64,000 nucleotides of DNA, taken from Phycisphaeraceae bacterium (lineage in GTDB: Bacteria > Planctomycetota > Phycisphaerae > Phycisphaerales > UBA1924). This document shows, in pieces, positions 34,101 through 42,209 of the stretch (its first letter is position 1; the number at the start of each line of letters is the position of its first letter). Location: positions 248,001 through 312,000 of the forward strand of contig JAHBXE010000001.1 in the NCBI GenBank assembly GCA_019636625.1, in the 5' to 3' direction. The notes beneath the pieces are model-generated. The model saw only the letters and a list, made by a program, of their open reading frames with translations. It did not search any database and was not told the DNA's origin. The position numbers and the translations under genes are program-made.

Positions 34101-35848
34101 CCCTCCGCGCCTCGTCGGTTCTCCCCGGCCATGGTTCGATCAAGATGCTCGTGGAACGGGCGAAGATCGCCGCGACGTCGGCCAACGGCGAGGCGGAGTT
34201 TGGGCCCTTGATCGCCGTGCTCGCCGCCGATCCGTCTTCATCCGGGGCGTTGGAAATGCTCAAGGCTCTCGAACAAGCCCGCCAACAAGGGGACCTCGAC
34301 CAGCCCGCGCGAATCCTCGACCTCGCGGATCGTTTCTCCGATTCAGCCAGTCTCCAGATGTACCTCGCGCAGCGCGTCGCGCCGATCGACGCCGCGCAAT
34401 CCGTTCTTCTCGCCAACCGCGCGCTCACGCTCGCCCCAAGCGATGTTCGCACATTGAAGGCCGCGGCCGAACTCTTCCTTGGATTGGAGCGATGGACGGA
34501 ACTGGTCTCCGTCGCCAACGCCTGGAAGCAGTTGGAAGGCGGCCTCTCCCCCGAGCCAGACATCGCCATCGCGCAGGCGCGTCTGAACACCCGCGACTTC
34601 CGCGGAGGCCTGACGGTTCTCCGCCCGTGGGCTGATGAAGCCCGGGCGAACCCCGCGGCCCCGTTGTCGCTCCCCGTGCTGAACATGCAGACACGCCTGC
34701 TCATCGCCTCCGGACAGGAGGCTCAGGCAAGGGAGTTCCTGCAGCCCTTGCTCGCGGTTTCCGCCGACGTGCGCACCTCCGTGTGGATCCGGGCCGCCGC
34801 CGAGGCCGTGCCCTCTCTCTCCAACGCCAGGTCCTGGTTGGCTCTCGCGCGCCAGCACCTCCCTCACGATGCGGAAGGCGAGCACCTCGCCCATGCCGCC
34901 GCGCTTTCAACGCTCGCCTCTCGTTTCCCGGACCAGGCCACGGTTCTGCTCGAAGAAGCCAAGTCGCTGCTGACAGCGCTCACTTCCCGAACCGAGCCCG
35001 TGGGCGCTGCCGCGTGGGAGGCACTGGGCATCGTGTGCCATCGTCTTGGCGCGACGGATGAAGCGAGGTCGGCGTACGAGCGTGCCGTTTCAATCGACCC
35101 ACGCCGATCCATCAGCCTCAACAACGTGGCGTCCCTGTTGCTCGAGCAGGGCACCGGTCTCGACGCCGCCCTTTCGCTCGCCCAGCGAGCCGTCGAGGCC
35201 TCGGGGGATGCATCCGCCTGGACCACCCTTGGATCCGTGCAGCACGCCCTCGCCATCCGCGATCAGCGCGCCGGAAAGAATGCCGCCCCGTTCTTCACCG
35301 CCGCGGTCGAGTCATTCCATCGAGCGGCCAAGCAGCGACCCGGCGACCCCGCTTCCTGGATTCGTCTCGCCGAGGCCGCCTCCGCTGCCGGAGACCACGG
35401 CGCCGCCGCTGCCGCATGGGAACGCGTCGCGGGCATGCCAGGACTCGAACCAATCGCCGTCGCCGCCGCGAAGAACAACATCGTCGCTATCAAACTCCGG
35501 TCCGAAATGACCCGCGAGGAGTTGATCAAGGCCCGCATGCTGATCGAGGAGGCAATCCGGGTCGCCGAAGAGCCGGCCTTCCTCGACACCCTCGGCTGGC
35601 TCGAACTGCTTTCGGGGCGTCGCGATCGCGCGGTGGACTCGTTCCGGCGTTCCATCGCCGGCGCCAGGGCGGACGCCAAGTCCCCCTCCCCGGTCATCGG
35701 CCTGGCCACGGCGCTGGCCGGCGGGTCGGAGCAGGACCGTCGCGAGGCCGCATCGCTGCTCTCGTCAGTCAAGAAGGACGACCTGCCGCCGCACCTCCAG
35801 GAACGGCTCCAGCGCGTGCGCTCCATGGTCCAAGTGGACAAGCCCTGA
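31115..35848 (+). CDS. Very large membrane-anchored TPR-repeat protein (PrsT-like)
   Basis: 1577 residues with an N-terminal membrane anchor (about 11-33) and then TPR-like helical pairs across nearly the whole chain, for example EGLAAFAEGRHRKAVEELAKYV, DEARSAYERAVSIDPRRSISLNNVASLLL and FLDTLGWLELLSGRRDRAVDSF. Exosortase-linked EPS loci usually carry a TPR protein (PrsT) of roughly 900 residues; this one is much longer. It probably scaffolds the export or assembly machinery outside the cytoplasmic membrane. The ATG at 31115 overlaps the stop of the sugar transferase by four bases and matches the anchor, so the longer upstream reading is rejected. It appears to be the last gene of the EPS transcript. 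Confidence 0.85.
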   Translation: MRFKPKTVRRLLLLAAVAVVVLGGAFSLFVVRHWQTNRRQEAHRREGLAAFAEGRHRKAVEELAKYVQLTKVTEPEVWLALADAGQSLEQPDFGHLRNAARALQQYLVLRPDDHARRLEFVRLSNQTGSYVDALDAVQRLRPSSLDQCNESHIDALREEAIALTASRIYNDRLDAAADRLLALAPLDLQGWLIRLEHWGRTHRKQEARQAAQALAAAHPDSPVAQLVFAASYLVEPTPDDVRIARAKLAQSVGLDGLTAEIVSPVSFADPDFTSRAVDLLDRLQAFDHALAVLRLWNQQRTGSPKDRIETGLLRTLARRLWQAGDHDALEGLVSDRAESSVDSEVLAFRAMALSQSSSQARQDLARRCVQILEGRPDDYRAAAWLKVLPMALPGRKANAKEDADTLRAVIKSTNRSEPVFMALLGESFAALARMEEARDAWKSAGDVPICASWPYPHVRRAETFLAEGRTAEAVQSATQALMIAPNNPSINALWFDAQAMRVQSLPPNAPGVDVESLAQTIERVNQQVEAAGREAGARQTWERLLPARVLLLSRTAGGTRAASLARQVLGSGEPLAERTLQRLASVSVSEGLGIEQECLQRVEGLASPAVALTGAMELAKTGKIEDGLAMMERLAAGGKPEALLARAQFLEYVSHPLASTAWKELGDRFPDDVGIQRACLTSASATADAAFIDRTISRYQKLSGLDAAATDDAIVRTARARVLLAGGSGDGAGVTLKDRDAAVAMLAQVASANPKVVEPKVLLARALLLSDAKRGIRPDEPRAAGLLAEALALEPRSAPIAVELASLYMRMREPIRAREVLSRIAADPAADPAGRHAAAAMLLSQGGESAATGLRALEDIDRFAQERGGPTPLPVLIDLAEALARQRRDERAAEVFSRVAANPMAGTNELFFCARFHQRRKNLDALASVLETAASRSPGAGALVRARLAEDRGDLAQAWTLFDDAVTTEPANAEAWTLYASSLMSRARGEEALQVALRASSVLPGHGSIKMLVERAKIAATSANGEAEFGPLIAVLAADPSSSGALEMLKALEQARQQGDLDQPARILDLADRFSDSASLQMYLAQRVAPIDAAQSVLLANRALTLAPSDVRTLKAAAELFLGLERWTELVSVANAWKQLEGGLSPEPDIAIAQARLNTRDFRGGLTVLRPWADEARANPAAPLSLPVLNMQTRLLIASGQEAQAREFLQPLLAVSADVRTSVWIRAAAEAVPSLSNARSWLALARQHLPHDAEGEHLAHAAALSTLASRFPDQATVLLEEAKSLLTALTSRTEPVGAAAWEALGIVCHRLGATDEARSAYERAVSIDPRRSISLNNVASLLLEQGTGLDAALSLAQRAVEASGDASAWTTLGSVQHALAIRDQRAGKNAAPFFTAAVESFHRAAKQRPGDPASWIRLAEAASAAGDHGAAAAAWERVAGMPGLEPIAVAAAKNNIVAIKLRSEMTREELIKARMLIEEAIRVAEEPAFLDTLGWLELLSGRRDRAVDSFRRSIAGARADAKSPSPVIGLATALAGGSEQDRREAASLLSSVKKDDLPPHLQERLQRVRSMVQVDKP

Positions 35849-35875
35849 CCGAAGCGCGACGGGTACACTGCGTCC

Positions 35876-38158
35876 GTGAACGACCAGTTCTCCGCTCAGC
35901 CGCCTCCCGAGCCGGATCCGGCCGCCGTGGGCGCTCGCCCATCCAGCGCGACAGGTATCCGGGCCATCACCCACTCGCTGCGCATCGCCCTCCAGCAGAT
36001 GGGCCCGCGGCGAACGATGAGCACCCTCCTGAACGCCAACCAGCGCGAGGGCTTCGATTGCCCCAGTTGCGCCTGGCCCGATCCCGACGACCGCAGCGTC
36101 ATGGAGTTCTGCGAGAACGGTGTCAAGGCCATTGCTTCCGAGGCGACGCTCGCTCGTGCTGACCCCGCGTTCTTCGCCACGCACTCCGTCGTCGAACTCG
36201 CGTCAAGGTCAGACCTCTGGCTCGACCGGGCTGGCCGACTGACCCACCCGATGATGCTTGATCGTGGCGCGACGCACTACCGGCCCGTGTCTTGGGACGA
36301 GGCCTTCGGGCTCATCGCGGAGGAACTCAAAGCCCTGCCCACGCCCGACGCCGCGGCGTTCTACACCTCCGGCCGAACCAGCAACGAGGCCGCGTTCCTC
36401 TACCAACTCTTCGTTCGCCTGTTCGGCACCAACAATCTGCCCGACTGCTCGAACATGTGCCACGAATCCAGCGGGTACGCGATGTCCCGCGTCATCGGTG
36501 TGGGCAAGGGGACGGTCCGCCTCGAGGACTTCGACCTCGCCGACTCCATCTGGATCGTCGGCCAGAACCCCGGCACCAACCACCCGCGCATGCTCGCCAC
36601 GCTCCAGGCCGCCGCGCGTCGGGGCTGCCGGATCGTCAGTGTCAATCCCTTACGCGAAGTGGGGCTCGAGCGATTCAAGCATCCGCAGGAAATCGCCGGC
36701 GTACTCGGGTCCGGAACGCCGCTCGCCTCGCTCTTAATACCCGTTCGCGTCGGCGGCGATGTCGCCTTCTTCAAGGGTGTCATGAAACGCATGCTCGAAG
36801 AGGATGAGCGCGAAGGCGGCACCCTCCTCGCCCACGAGTTCATCGCTCGCCGCACCGATGGCTTCGACGCACTACGGGCCGACTTGCTCGCTGAGCCGTG
36901 GGACGGAATCGTCGAGAGGTCAGGCGTCAGCCGCCAACTCATCGAGGAGGCTGCCGCTGTCGCTCTCGCCTCGCGCCGCATGATCTGCTGCTGGGCCATG
37001 GGCATCACGCAGCACGAGCACGCGGTCGCCAACATCCAGAGCATCATCAACCTCCTCCTCTTGGGTGGGCACATCGGCAGGCCGGGCGCCGGGGCCTGCC
37101 CCGTCCGCGGCCACTCCAACGTGCAGGGCGATCGAACCATGGGCATCTGCGAGCGGATGCCCGAAGCCTTCCTCGAGCGACTTGGCGCGGAGTTCGGGTT
37201 CAAGCCGCCCCGCCGGGACGGGTTTGACGTCGTCGATTCGATCCGCGCCATGCACGACGGCCGGGTACGGGTGTTCTTCGCGCTGGGAGGGAACTTCCTG
37301 AGCGCTACGCCAGACACCGAGTACACCGCCGCAGCGCTGCGGAAGTGCCGGCTGACCGTCCAAGTATCAACGAAACTCAACCGATCGCACCTGATCACGG
37401 GCGAGCGGGCCGTCATCTTGCCGACGCTTGGCCGGACCGAACGCGACGTTCAAGGAGGCGCGGAGCAGTTCGTCACGGTGGAAGACTCGATGAGTCACGT
37501 CCACGCCTCGCGCGGCGTGCTTGAGCCGGCCGGCCCGGACTTGCGGAGCGAGGTGGCGATCGTGTGCGGTCTTGCCAACGCCGTGCTTGGGTCGGGCACC
37601 GTGGATTGGGACGGGTTCCGCCATGATTACGCTCGTATCCGAGACAGGATCGAGCGGGTCGTGCCGGGATTTGCGAACTTCAACGAAAGGGCTGAGGCTG
37701 GCTTCTACCTGCCAAACTCCGCTCGGGAGGGTCGTTTTGAGACTGACTCTGGTCGGGCCCGGTTCACGGTGCATCCGATCCCGGAACAGAGAGCGGGCAA
37801 CGGGGACCTTCTTCTCATGACCATCCGGTCGCACGATCAGTTCAACACGACGGTCTACGGGCTGGACGACCGGTACCGCGGCATCAAGGGCGGTCGGCGT
37901 GTGGTGTTCATGAACCGGGCCGACATGGAGGCGAGGAGCCTGGCTTCTGGAGACTTGGTGGACATCAGCAGCCATTCGCTGAGCGGCGAACGCGTGGGCC
38001 GCGGGTTTCAGGTCGTGGCGTATGAGATCCCCCGCGGGTGCATCGCGGCGTACTTCCCGGAGGCCAATGTGCTGGTGCCGGTGGATCACGTCGCCACCGG
38101 CAGCAACCAGCCGGCGAGCAAGTCGGTCGTGGTGCGCGTGGCCAGGTCAGTCGTGTGA
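35876..38158 (+). CDS. FdhF/YdeP-family molybdopterin oxidoreductase
   Basis: Predicted molybdopterin-guanine-dinucleotide enzyme of 760 residues, GTG start at 35876. The N-terminal GFDCPSCAWPDPDDR (59-73) is the hallmark of the YdeP subgroup. SNMCHESSGYAM places a Cys where formate dehydrogenases have the Mo-binding Cys/Sec followed by His. VGQNPGTNHPRM, GGNFLSATPDTEY and the C-terminal TIRSHDQFNTTVYGLDDRYRG dinucleotide-binding domain are also present. The normal four-Cys [4Fe-4S] cluster motif is incomplete, as in other YdeP homologues. In E. coli YdeP contributes to acid resistance; the reaction is unknown. No twin-arginine signal is visible, so it should be cytoplasmic. Its last 12 bases overlap the converging gene at 38147. 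Confidence 0.93.
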   Translation: MNDQFSAQPPPEPDPAAVGARPSSATGIRAITHSLRIALQQMGPRRTMSTLLNANQREGFDCPSCAWPDPDDRSVMEFCENGVKAIASEATLARADPAFFATHSVVELASRSDLWLDRAGRLTHPMMLDRGATHYRPVSWDEAFGLIAEELKALPTPDAAAFYTSGRTSNEAAFLYQLFVRLFGTNNLPDCSNMCHESSGYAMSRVIGVGKGTVRLEDFDLADSIWIVGQNPGTNHPRMLATLQAAARRGCRIVSVNPLREVGLERFKHPQEIAGVLGSGTPLASLLIPVRVGGDVAFFKGVMKRMLEEDEREGGTLLAHEFIARRTDGFDALRADLLAEPWDGIVERSGVSRQLIEEAAAVALASRRMICCWAMGITQHEHAVANIQSIINLLLLGGHIGRPGAGACPVRGHSNVQGDRTMGICERMPEAFLERLGAEFGFKPPRRDGFDVVDSIRAMHDGRVRVFFALGGNFLSATPDTEYTAAALRKCRLTVQVSTKLNRSHLITGERAVILPTLGRTERDVQGGAEQFVTVEDSMSHVHASRGVLEPAGPDLRSEVAIVCGLANAVLGSGTVDWDGFRHDYARIRDRIERVVPGFANFNERAEAGFYLPNSAREGRFETDSGRARFTVHPIPEQRAGNGDLLLMTIRSHDQFNTTVYGLDDRYRGIKGGRRVVFMNRADMEARSLASGDLVDISSHSLSGERVGRGFQVVAYEIPRGCIAAYFPEANVLVPVDHVATGSNQPASKSVVVRVARSVV

Positions 38159-38695
38159 GAATGTCGCCGACTGACCGAACTTCGCGGCGAGGGCTCTCAG
38201 GTACTTCTTGATGTACATGTCCTCGCCCATCATCGCCATCACGGCGCGTGCGATGGGCATGTCCACCCGGCCCCGCTCCGTGATGCGGACTTTGACGGCG
38301 GCGGGACGGGACGGGTCCTTGGAAGGAACGGGAATCAGCAGAAACTCCCATGAGCCGGAAAAAGGGCCCTTGATGTCCTTGATTTCGCGAACGAGCCGGC
38401 GGGGGGGGTCGACCGTTGTTTCTTCGAGTTCGAAGGCGTTGCGGCCCATAGTCTGCTTCCAGACGGCGCGGCCATTGCGGTCGGGGAGGCGCTCGCACTT
38501 GGAGACGCTCTTGAACCACTCCGGCTGCCGGGCCGCGTCGATCAGAACGGTCCAGACCTCTTCAGCGGAGTTGCTCAGGTGAATCACGGCAAAGGCCGTG
38601 TGCTCGGGGGGGAGCGACTTGCCCTTGAAGTGCAGGAACGCTCCGAAGGCGACGATCAGGAGCAGGAGAGCAAGCGCGATCCAGAGGAAGATCAT
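38147..38695 (-). CDS. Membrane-anchored SRPBCC (polyketide cyclase/dehydrase-like) protein
   Basis: 182 residues from the ATG at 38695. The first 25 residues are a membrane helix (MIFLWIALALLLLIVAFGAFL), followed by an SRPBCC/START-like ligand pocket fold: HTAFAVIHLSNSAEEVWTVLIDAARQPEWFKSVSKCERLP is the typical first strand and helix pair (sEevW.vl.D....p.W). Longer in-frame starts upstream add only Arg/Ser-rich sequence and are rejected. Such proteins bind hydrophobic ligands or act as chaperone-like partners; no specific ligand can be assigned. The gene converges on the YdeP-type oxidoreductase with a 12-base overlap of coding ends, which need not mean a functional link. Confidence 0.8.
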   Translation of the reverse strand: MIFLWIALALLLLIVAFGAFLHFKGKSLPPEHTAFAVIHLSNSAEEVWTVLIDAARQPEWFKSVSKCERLPDRNGRAVWKQTMGRNAFELEETTVDPPRRLVREIKDIKGPFSGSWEFLLIPVPSKDPSRPAAVKVRITERGRVDMPIARAVMAMMGEDMYIKKYLRALAAKFGQSATFSHD

Positions 38696-39043
38696 CGGGA
38701 CAAGTGTACAGAAGGTGCTCAAGGAGCGCAAGGTGCGGGCGGATGCAGGTTGAGCGGCCAGCGGTGGCCAACGGACGTGTTTGTGCGCATGGATACGACA
38801 GTCGGCGCAAGGATTCGTTGCGGGATTGATGCTGCGAGCGAGGGATCGAGTCGGGCTCGATCTGATGACGCAGCTCGCGGGCTCGTCTGGACTGTGCGCA
38901 CAAGCGCGGCTGCCGGAAAAATCTGCACGAGCGCGGCCACTTGAGCGCCTTGACCTCAAGGTGCGCACGCCGTTCGGATGAGAGCGGCGAGCCCCGAATG
39001 GGGGTATGCTCGAACCTTGTTGGACCATTCGAACCAACCCGGG
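38696..39043. other. 348-base intergenic region with candidate promoter
   Basis: Divergent region between the SRPBCC gene and the peptide ABC operon. A TATGCT at about 39006-39011 preceded by a G-run is the best -10 candidate for the ABC operon; no convincing -35 is seen. If it is used, the transcript starts only about 25 bases before ATG 39044, which is why I prefer that start. Short open frames here encode nothing recognisable. Confidence 0.35.
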
Positions 39044-40171
39044 ATGCCGGCCCTGCGCGGGCGTGCGAGGAGGCGTCTGCCCCTGTCGGTCTGGGTCGGC
39101 GGAGGCTTCCTGTTAGCCATGGTTCTGGCCTGCATCGGTTCGCTGCCGTGGACCCTTGGGGCGGCCAGCGCGGGAGGAGGCCTGACGGCCCGCTACAAGG
39201 CGGGGGAGTTCCGGGAGAGCCTGCTTCCCCCGGTCTGGTGGGGGGCGAGGGATGAGGTCGAGGCGCGGCGGCTGAACTCGCTCGTGGACCCCGACGTGCT
39301 GCAGCGGCTGGCCGCCGCGAGGGGCGTAGAGGTTGATGAGCTGGTCAAGCTGACCGGCCGGGATGGTGCGGACGTGCGGACGCACTGGCCAACGCGGGAG
39401 CGACCGGTGGCCTTTCTGCTCGGCAGCGATTCCCTCGGGCGGAGCGTGTTCGTCCGGTGCCTGACAGGCGGGGGGGTTTCGTTGTGCATCGGGATTGCCG
39501 CGGCGGCGTTGTCCGTGATGATCGGGACGTTGTACGGGGCCATCGCGGGCTACGCGGGTGGCGTGGTCGATGGGGTGATGATGCGGATCGTGGACATTCT
39601 CTACGGGTTGCCGTACGTGCTTTTGGTCGTGTTGCTGGCGGTCGCGGTGGATGCCGCGGTGGAGAACTGGATTGAAGCGAGGGTGAGGGCGGGGGGAGCG
39701 GGCGTGGTGAGCGCGGAGATGCGGAGCGTGGTCGATGTGGTGGTGCTGCTGGTGGCGATCGGGGGGGTAAGCTGGCTGACGATGGCGCGGGTGGTCCGGG
39801 GGCAGGTTCTCAGCCTGAAGTCGCAGCCGTTCATGGAGGCGGCCCGGGCGATGGGCGTGGGCTGGTTCGGGCAGTTCCGAAGGCACCTGCTGCCCAACCT
39901 GGTCGGGCCGATCATCGTGTACGCGACGCTCACGGTCCCGCAGGCGATCCTGCAGGAGTCGTTCTTGTCGTTTCTTGGGATCGGGGTGAAGCCTCCGCTG
40001 CCGAGCTGGGGTAACCTTGCGGCTGACGGATTGTCGGAGCTGAACCCCGTCCGGTCGAACTGGTGGTTGTTGGTGTTCCCGTGCGTGCTTCTGGGGATGA
40101 CGCTCTTGGCGTTGAATGTTCTCGGGGAAGGGATGCGTGAGGCGTTCGATCCGAAGCGGGGTCGTCGCTAG
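39044..40171 (+). CDS. Peptide ABC transporter permease, DppC/OppC type
   Basis: Inner-membrane permease of 375 residues (397 if ATG 38978 is used). TM1 is LSVWVGGGFLLAMVLACIGS. FLLGSDSLGRSVFVRCLTGG opens the transport domain, and MEAARAMGVGWFGQFRRHLLPNLVGPI is the EAA loop that contacts the ATPase. The C-terminus LLALNVLGEGMREAFDPKRGRR is the usual OppC end. Between TM1 and the GSDSLGR motif lie about 85 residues, somewhat longer than in standard OppC, and a charged stretch (AVENWIEARVRAGG) interrupts the middle TM region. It is the first of three permeases in the operon, and the second OppC-type one is at 43745. Confidence 0.9.
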   Translation: MPALRGRARRRLPLSVWVGGGFLLAMVLACIGSLPWTLGAASAGGGLTARYKAGEFRESLLPPVWWGARDEVEARRLNSLVDPDVLQRLAAARGVEVDELVKLTGRDGADVRTHWPTRERPVAFLLGSDSLGRSVFVRCLTGGGVSLCIGIAAAALSVMIGTLYGAIAGYAGGVVDGVMMRIVDILYGLPYVLLVVLLAVAVDAAVENWIEARVRAGGAGVVSAEMRSVVDVVVLLVAIGGVSWLTMARVVRGQVLSLKSQPFMEAARAMGVGWFGQFRRHLLPNLVGPIIVYATLTVPQAILQESFLSFLGIGVKPPLPSWGNLAADGLSELNPVRSNWWLLVFPCVLLGMTLLALNVLGEGMREAFDPKRGRR

Positions 40172-40210
40172 TGTGAAAGGCGGCGCGAGTGCCGCGGATG
40201 GAGGCTCCCG

Positions 40211-42184
40211 ATGCGGAACCGATTTGGTCTGAAGGACCTTGTGGTGCTGGTGGCGGTGCTGGTCACGCTGGGGAGCGTATGGATGTCGATGGTCCAGGAG
40301 GATCGGCGGTGGAAGGAAGTGGATGTGGTGGGGAAGCGGGTGCAGGCCTTGGAACAAGGGCAGGCGAGGCTTCAATCGTCGCTGGACGGGGCCAGTCTTG
40401 GGGATGTCAACCGTCGGCTGACGAACCTGGAGGAGAAACTGGCGGCGGCGCTGGAGCGAGGGGTGGCGGCGACCGGAGGAGCCGGGACGAGCGGCGGAAG
40501 CGGGGCGACTGCGGCGCCCGGGCGACGGGATGAGAGCTGGGCGCGGCCGGGCGTGCCGATCGAGTGGCAACCGCCATACGGGTTCGACAGCGATCCGAAC
40601 AAGGTCGAGGGGATGAGGCGGGGCGGGACGTTCACTGAAGCGTTCAATGCCCAGCCATCAACGATTGTGCCGCTGGTCTACAAGGACGTTTACGGCGCGT
40701 ACGTGTTCGAGCGGATCACGGAGTACCTCGCGGAGTGGGACCCTATGACGCTGAAGCTGCGGGGGGTGCTGGCGGCGGCGTGGCAGTACGCCCCGGACGG
40801 CTCGTGGCTCCGCGTTCGCCTGCGGGATGAAGCGAGGTTCAGCGACGGCGCGCCGGTGACGGCGGACGATGTGATCTGGACGTACAAGTGGGCGATGAAC
40901 CCGCAGGTGCAGGCGGAACGGTCGCGGTCGCTGCTGGACTTCATCGACGATATCACGAAGGTGGACGACAAAACCGTCGAGTACACGTTCAACAAGGTGC
41001 TGTTCACGAACCTCTCAGCGGCGATGGGGGTGTTCACGATTCTCCCCAAGCACTTCTACGAGAAGTTCACGCCGACGCAGTACAACCAGGCGACGGGGCT
41101 GGTGATGGGCTCGGGCCCGTTCAAGCTGGCGATGCTCGATCCGGAGCGGCAGTGGACGCCGGGGCAGGACATCCGGCTGGTTCGCAACGAGCAATATTGG
41201 GCCGCCAAGCCGGTGTACGACGAGCTTCGGTTCAAGGTGATCCGCGACGATCTGGCCCGCGTGACCGCGTTCAACAACGGGGAGTGCGACCTGACGACGC
41301 CCAGTTCGTCGCAGTTTGCCCGCCTCCGGGAGCGGCCGGACTGGACGGCCCACAACGATGCGCGGATGTGGTACAACATCCGGGGCGGGTACAACTTCAT
41401 CGGATGGAACTGCGGCCCTCGCAACGGCAAGCCGACGATCTTCGTGGACAAGCGGGTGCGTCGGGCGATGACCCTGCTGCTGGACCGGGAGTTGATCAAG
41501 GACCAGTTGTTCGAGGGGCTGGCGCGGGTGGCCACCGGTCCGTTCAACCAGACGACGGCGCAGGCGGACCCGGCGATCAAGCCGTGGCCGTACGACCTGG
41601 ACGGTGCGAGGAAGCTGCTCGACGAAGCGGGGTGGACGCTCAAGCCCGGGCGGGATGTGCGGACGAACGAACGGGGGCAGGAAATGGCCTTCGAGTTCAC
41701 GTACGCCTCGGGGAGCGAGGTGACCGAGAAGCTGGGGAAGTACCTGAAGGACCAGGCGGCGAAGATCGGCGTTCGTGTCAGCGTGCGTGTGATGGACTGG
41801 TCGGTGTTCATGCAGGCCATGGACAACCGCGACTTTGATGCGATGACCATGGGTTGGTCGCCCAGCTCGCCGGAGAGCGACCCGAACCAGATCTGGCACA
41901 GCCGGTTCATCGAGAATCAGGGCGACAACTTCGTGCAGTGGGCGAACGCCGAGGCGGATCGGATCATCGAGGCGGGGAGGCGGGAACTCAACGAGGACGC
42001 GCGGATGAAGCAGTGGCACCGCCTGCACGCGATCCTGCACGATGAGCAGCCGTACACGTTCCTGGTCGAGCGGCCGTGGTTGCGGATCGTCAGCAAGCGG
42101 GTGGGCAACTTCACGGAGTACAAGAACGGGTTCCAGTACGACGAGCTCTTCATCCGTGGCCCCGGCGCTTCACCTTCCAACTGA
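40211..42184 (+). CDS. Peptide ABC transporter substrate-binding protein with membrane anchor and coiled coil
   Basis: 657 residues. ATG 40211 starts a membrane segment (about 8-27, DLVVLVAVLVTLGSVWMSMV) without a lipobox Cys, so the protein is probably membrane-tethered and not a lipoprotein. Residues 30-85 look coiled-coil (VDVVGKRVQALEQGQARLQ, RRLTNLEEKLAAALERG), followed by a Gly/Ala/Ser linker. The SBP_bac_5 fold starts near 125 and includes PLVYKDVYGAYVFERITEYLAEWD, FSDGAPVTADDVIWTYKWAM and FGPF/GSGPFKLAMLDPERQW segments typical of OppA/DppA. It captures extracytoplasmic peptides for the permeases. The anchor plus coiled coil is not the common OppA design. Confidence 0.9.
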   Translation: MRNRFGLKDLVVLVAVLVTLGSVWMSMVQEDRRWKEVDVVGKRVQALEQGQARLQSSLDGASLGDVNRRLTNLEEKLAAALERGVAATGGAGTSGGSGATAAPGRRDESWARPGVPIEWQPPYGFDSDPNKVEGMRRGGTFTEAFNAQPSTIVPLVYKDVYGAYVFERITEYLAEWDPMTLKLRGVLAAAWQYAPDGSWLRVRLRDEARFSDGAPVTADDVIWTYKWAMNPQVQAERSRSLLDFIDDITKVDDKTVEYTFNKVLFTNLSAAMGVFTILPKHFYEKFTPTQYNQATGLVMGSGPFKLAMLDPERQWTPGQDIRLVRNEQYWAAKPVYDELRFKVIRDDLARVTAFNNGECDLTTPSSSQFARLRERPDWTAHNDARMWYNIRGGYNFIGWNCGPRNGKPTIFVDKRVRRAMTLLLDRELIKDQLFEGLARVATGPFNQTTAQADPAIKPWPYDLDGARKLLDEAGWTLKPGRDVRTNERGQEMAFEFTYASGSEVTEKLGKYLKDQAAKIGVRVSVRVMDWSVFMQAMDNRDFDAMTMGWSPSSPESDPNQIWHSRFIENQGDNFVQWANAEADRIIEAGRRELNEDARMKQWHRLHAILHDEQPYTFLVERPWLRIVSKRVGNFTEYKNGFQYDELFIRGPGASPSN

Positions 42185-42209
42185 TCCCTGAATCGTCGGA
42201 GAGCCCCGC

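Noticed and set aside
35876..38158. Catalytic formate dehydrogenase
   Set aside because: The N-terminal FDCPSCAWPD motif and incomplete iron-sulphur Cys set match the YdeP branch, not true FdhF; no selenocysteine codon context was seen.
38696..39037. N-terminal extension of the SRPBCC gene
   Set aside because: Arg/Ser/Pro-rich and not protein-like; the start at 38695 begins a membrane helix directly ahead of the domain.
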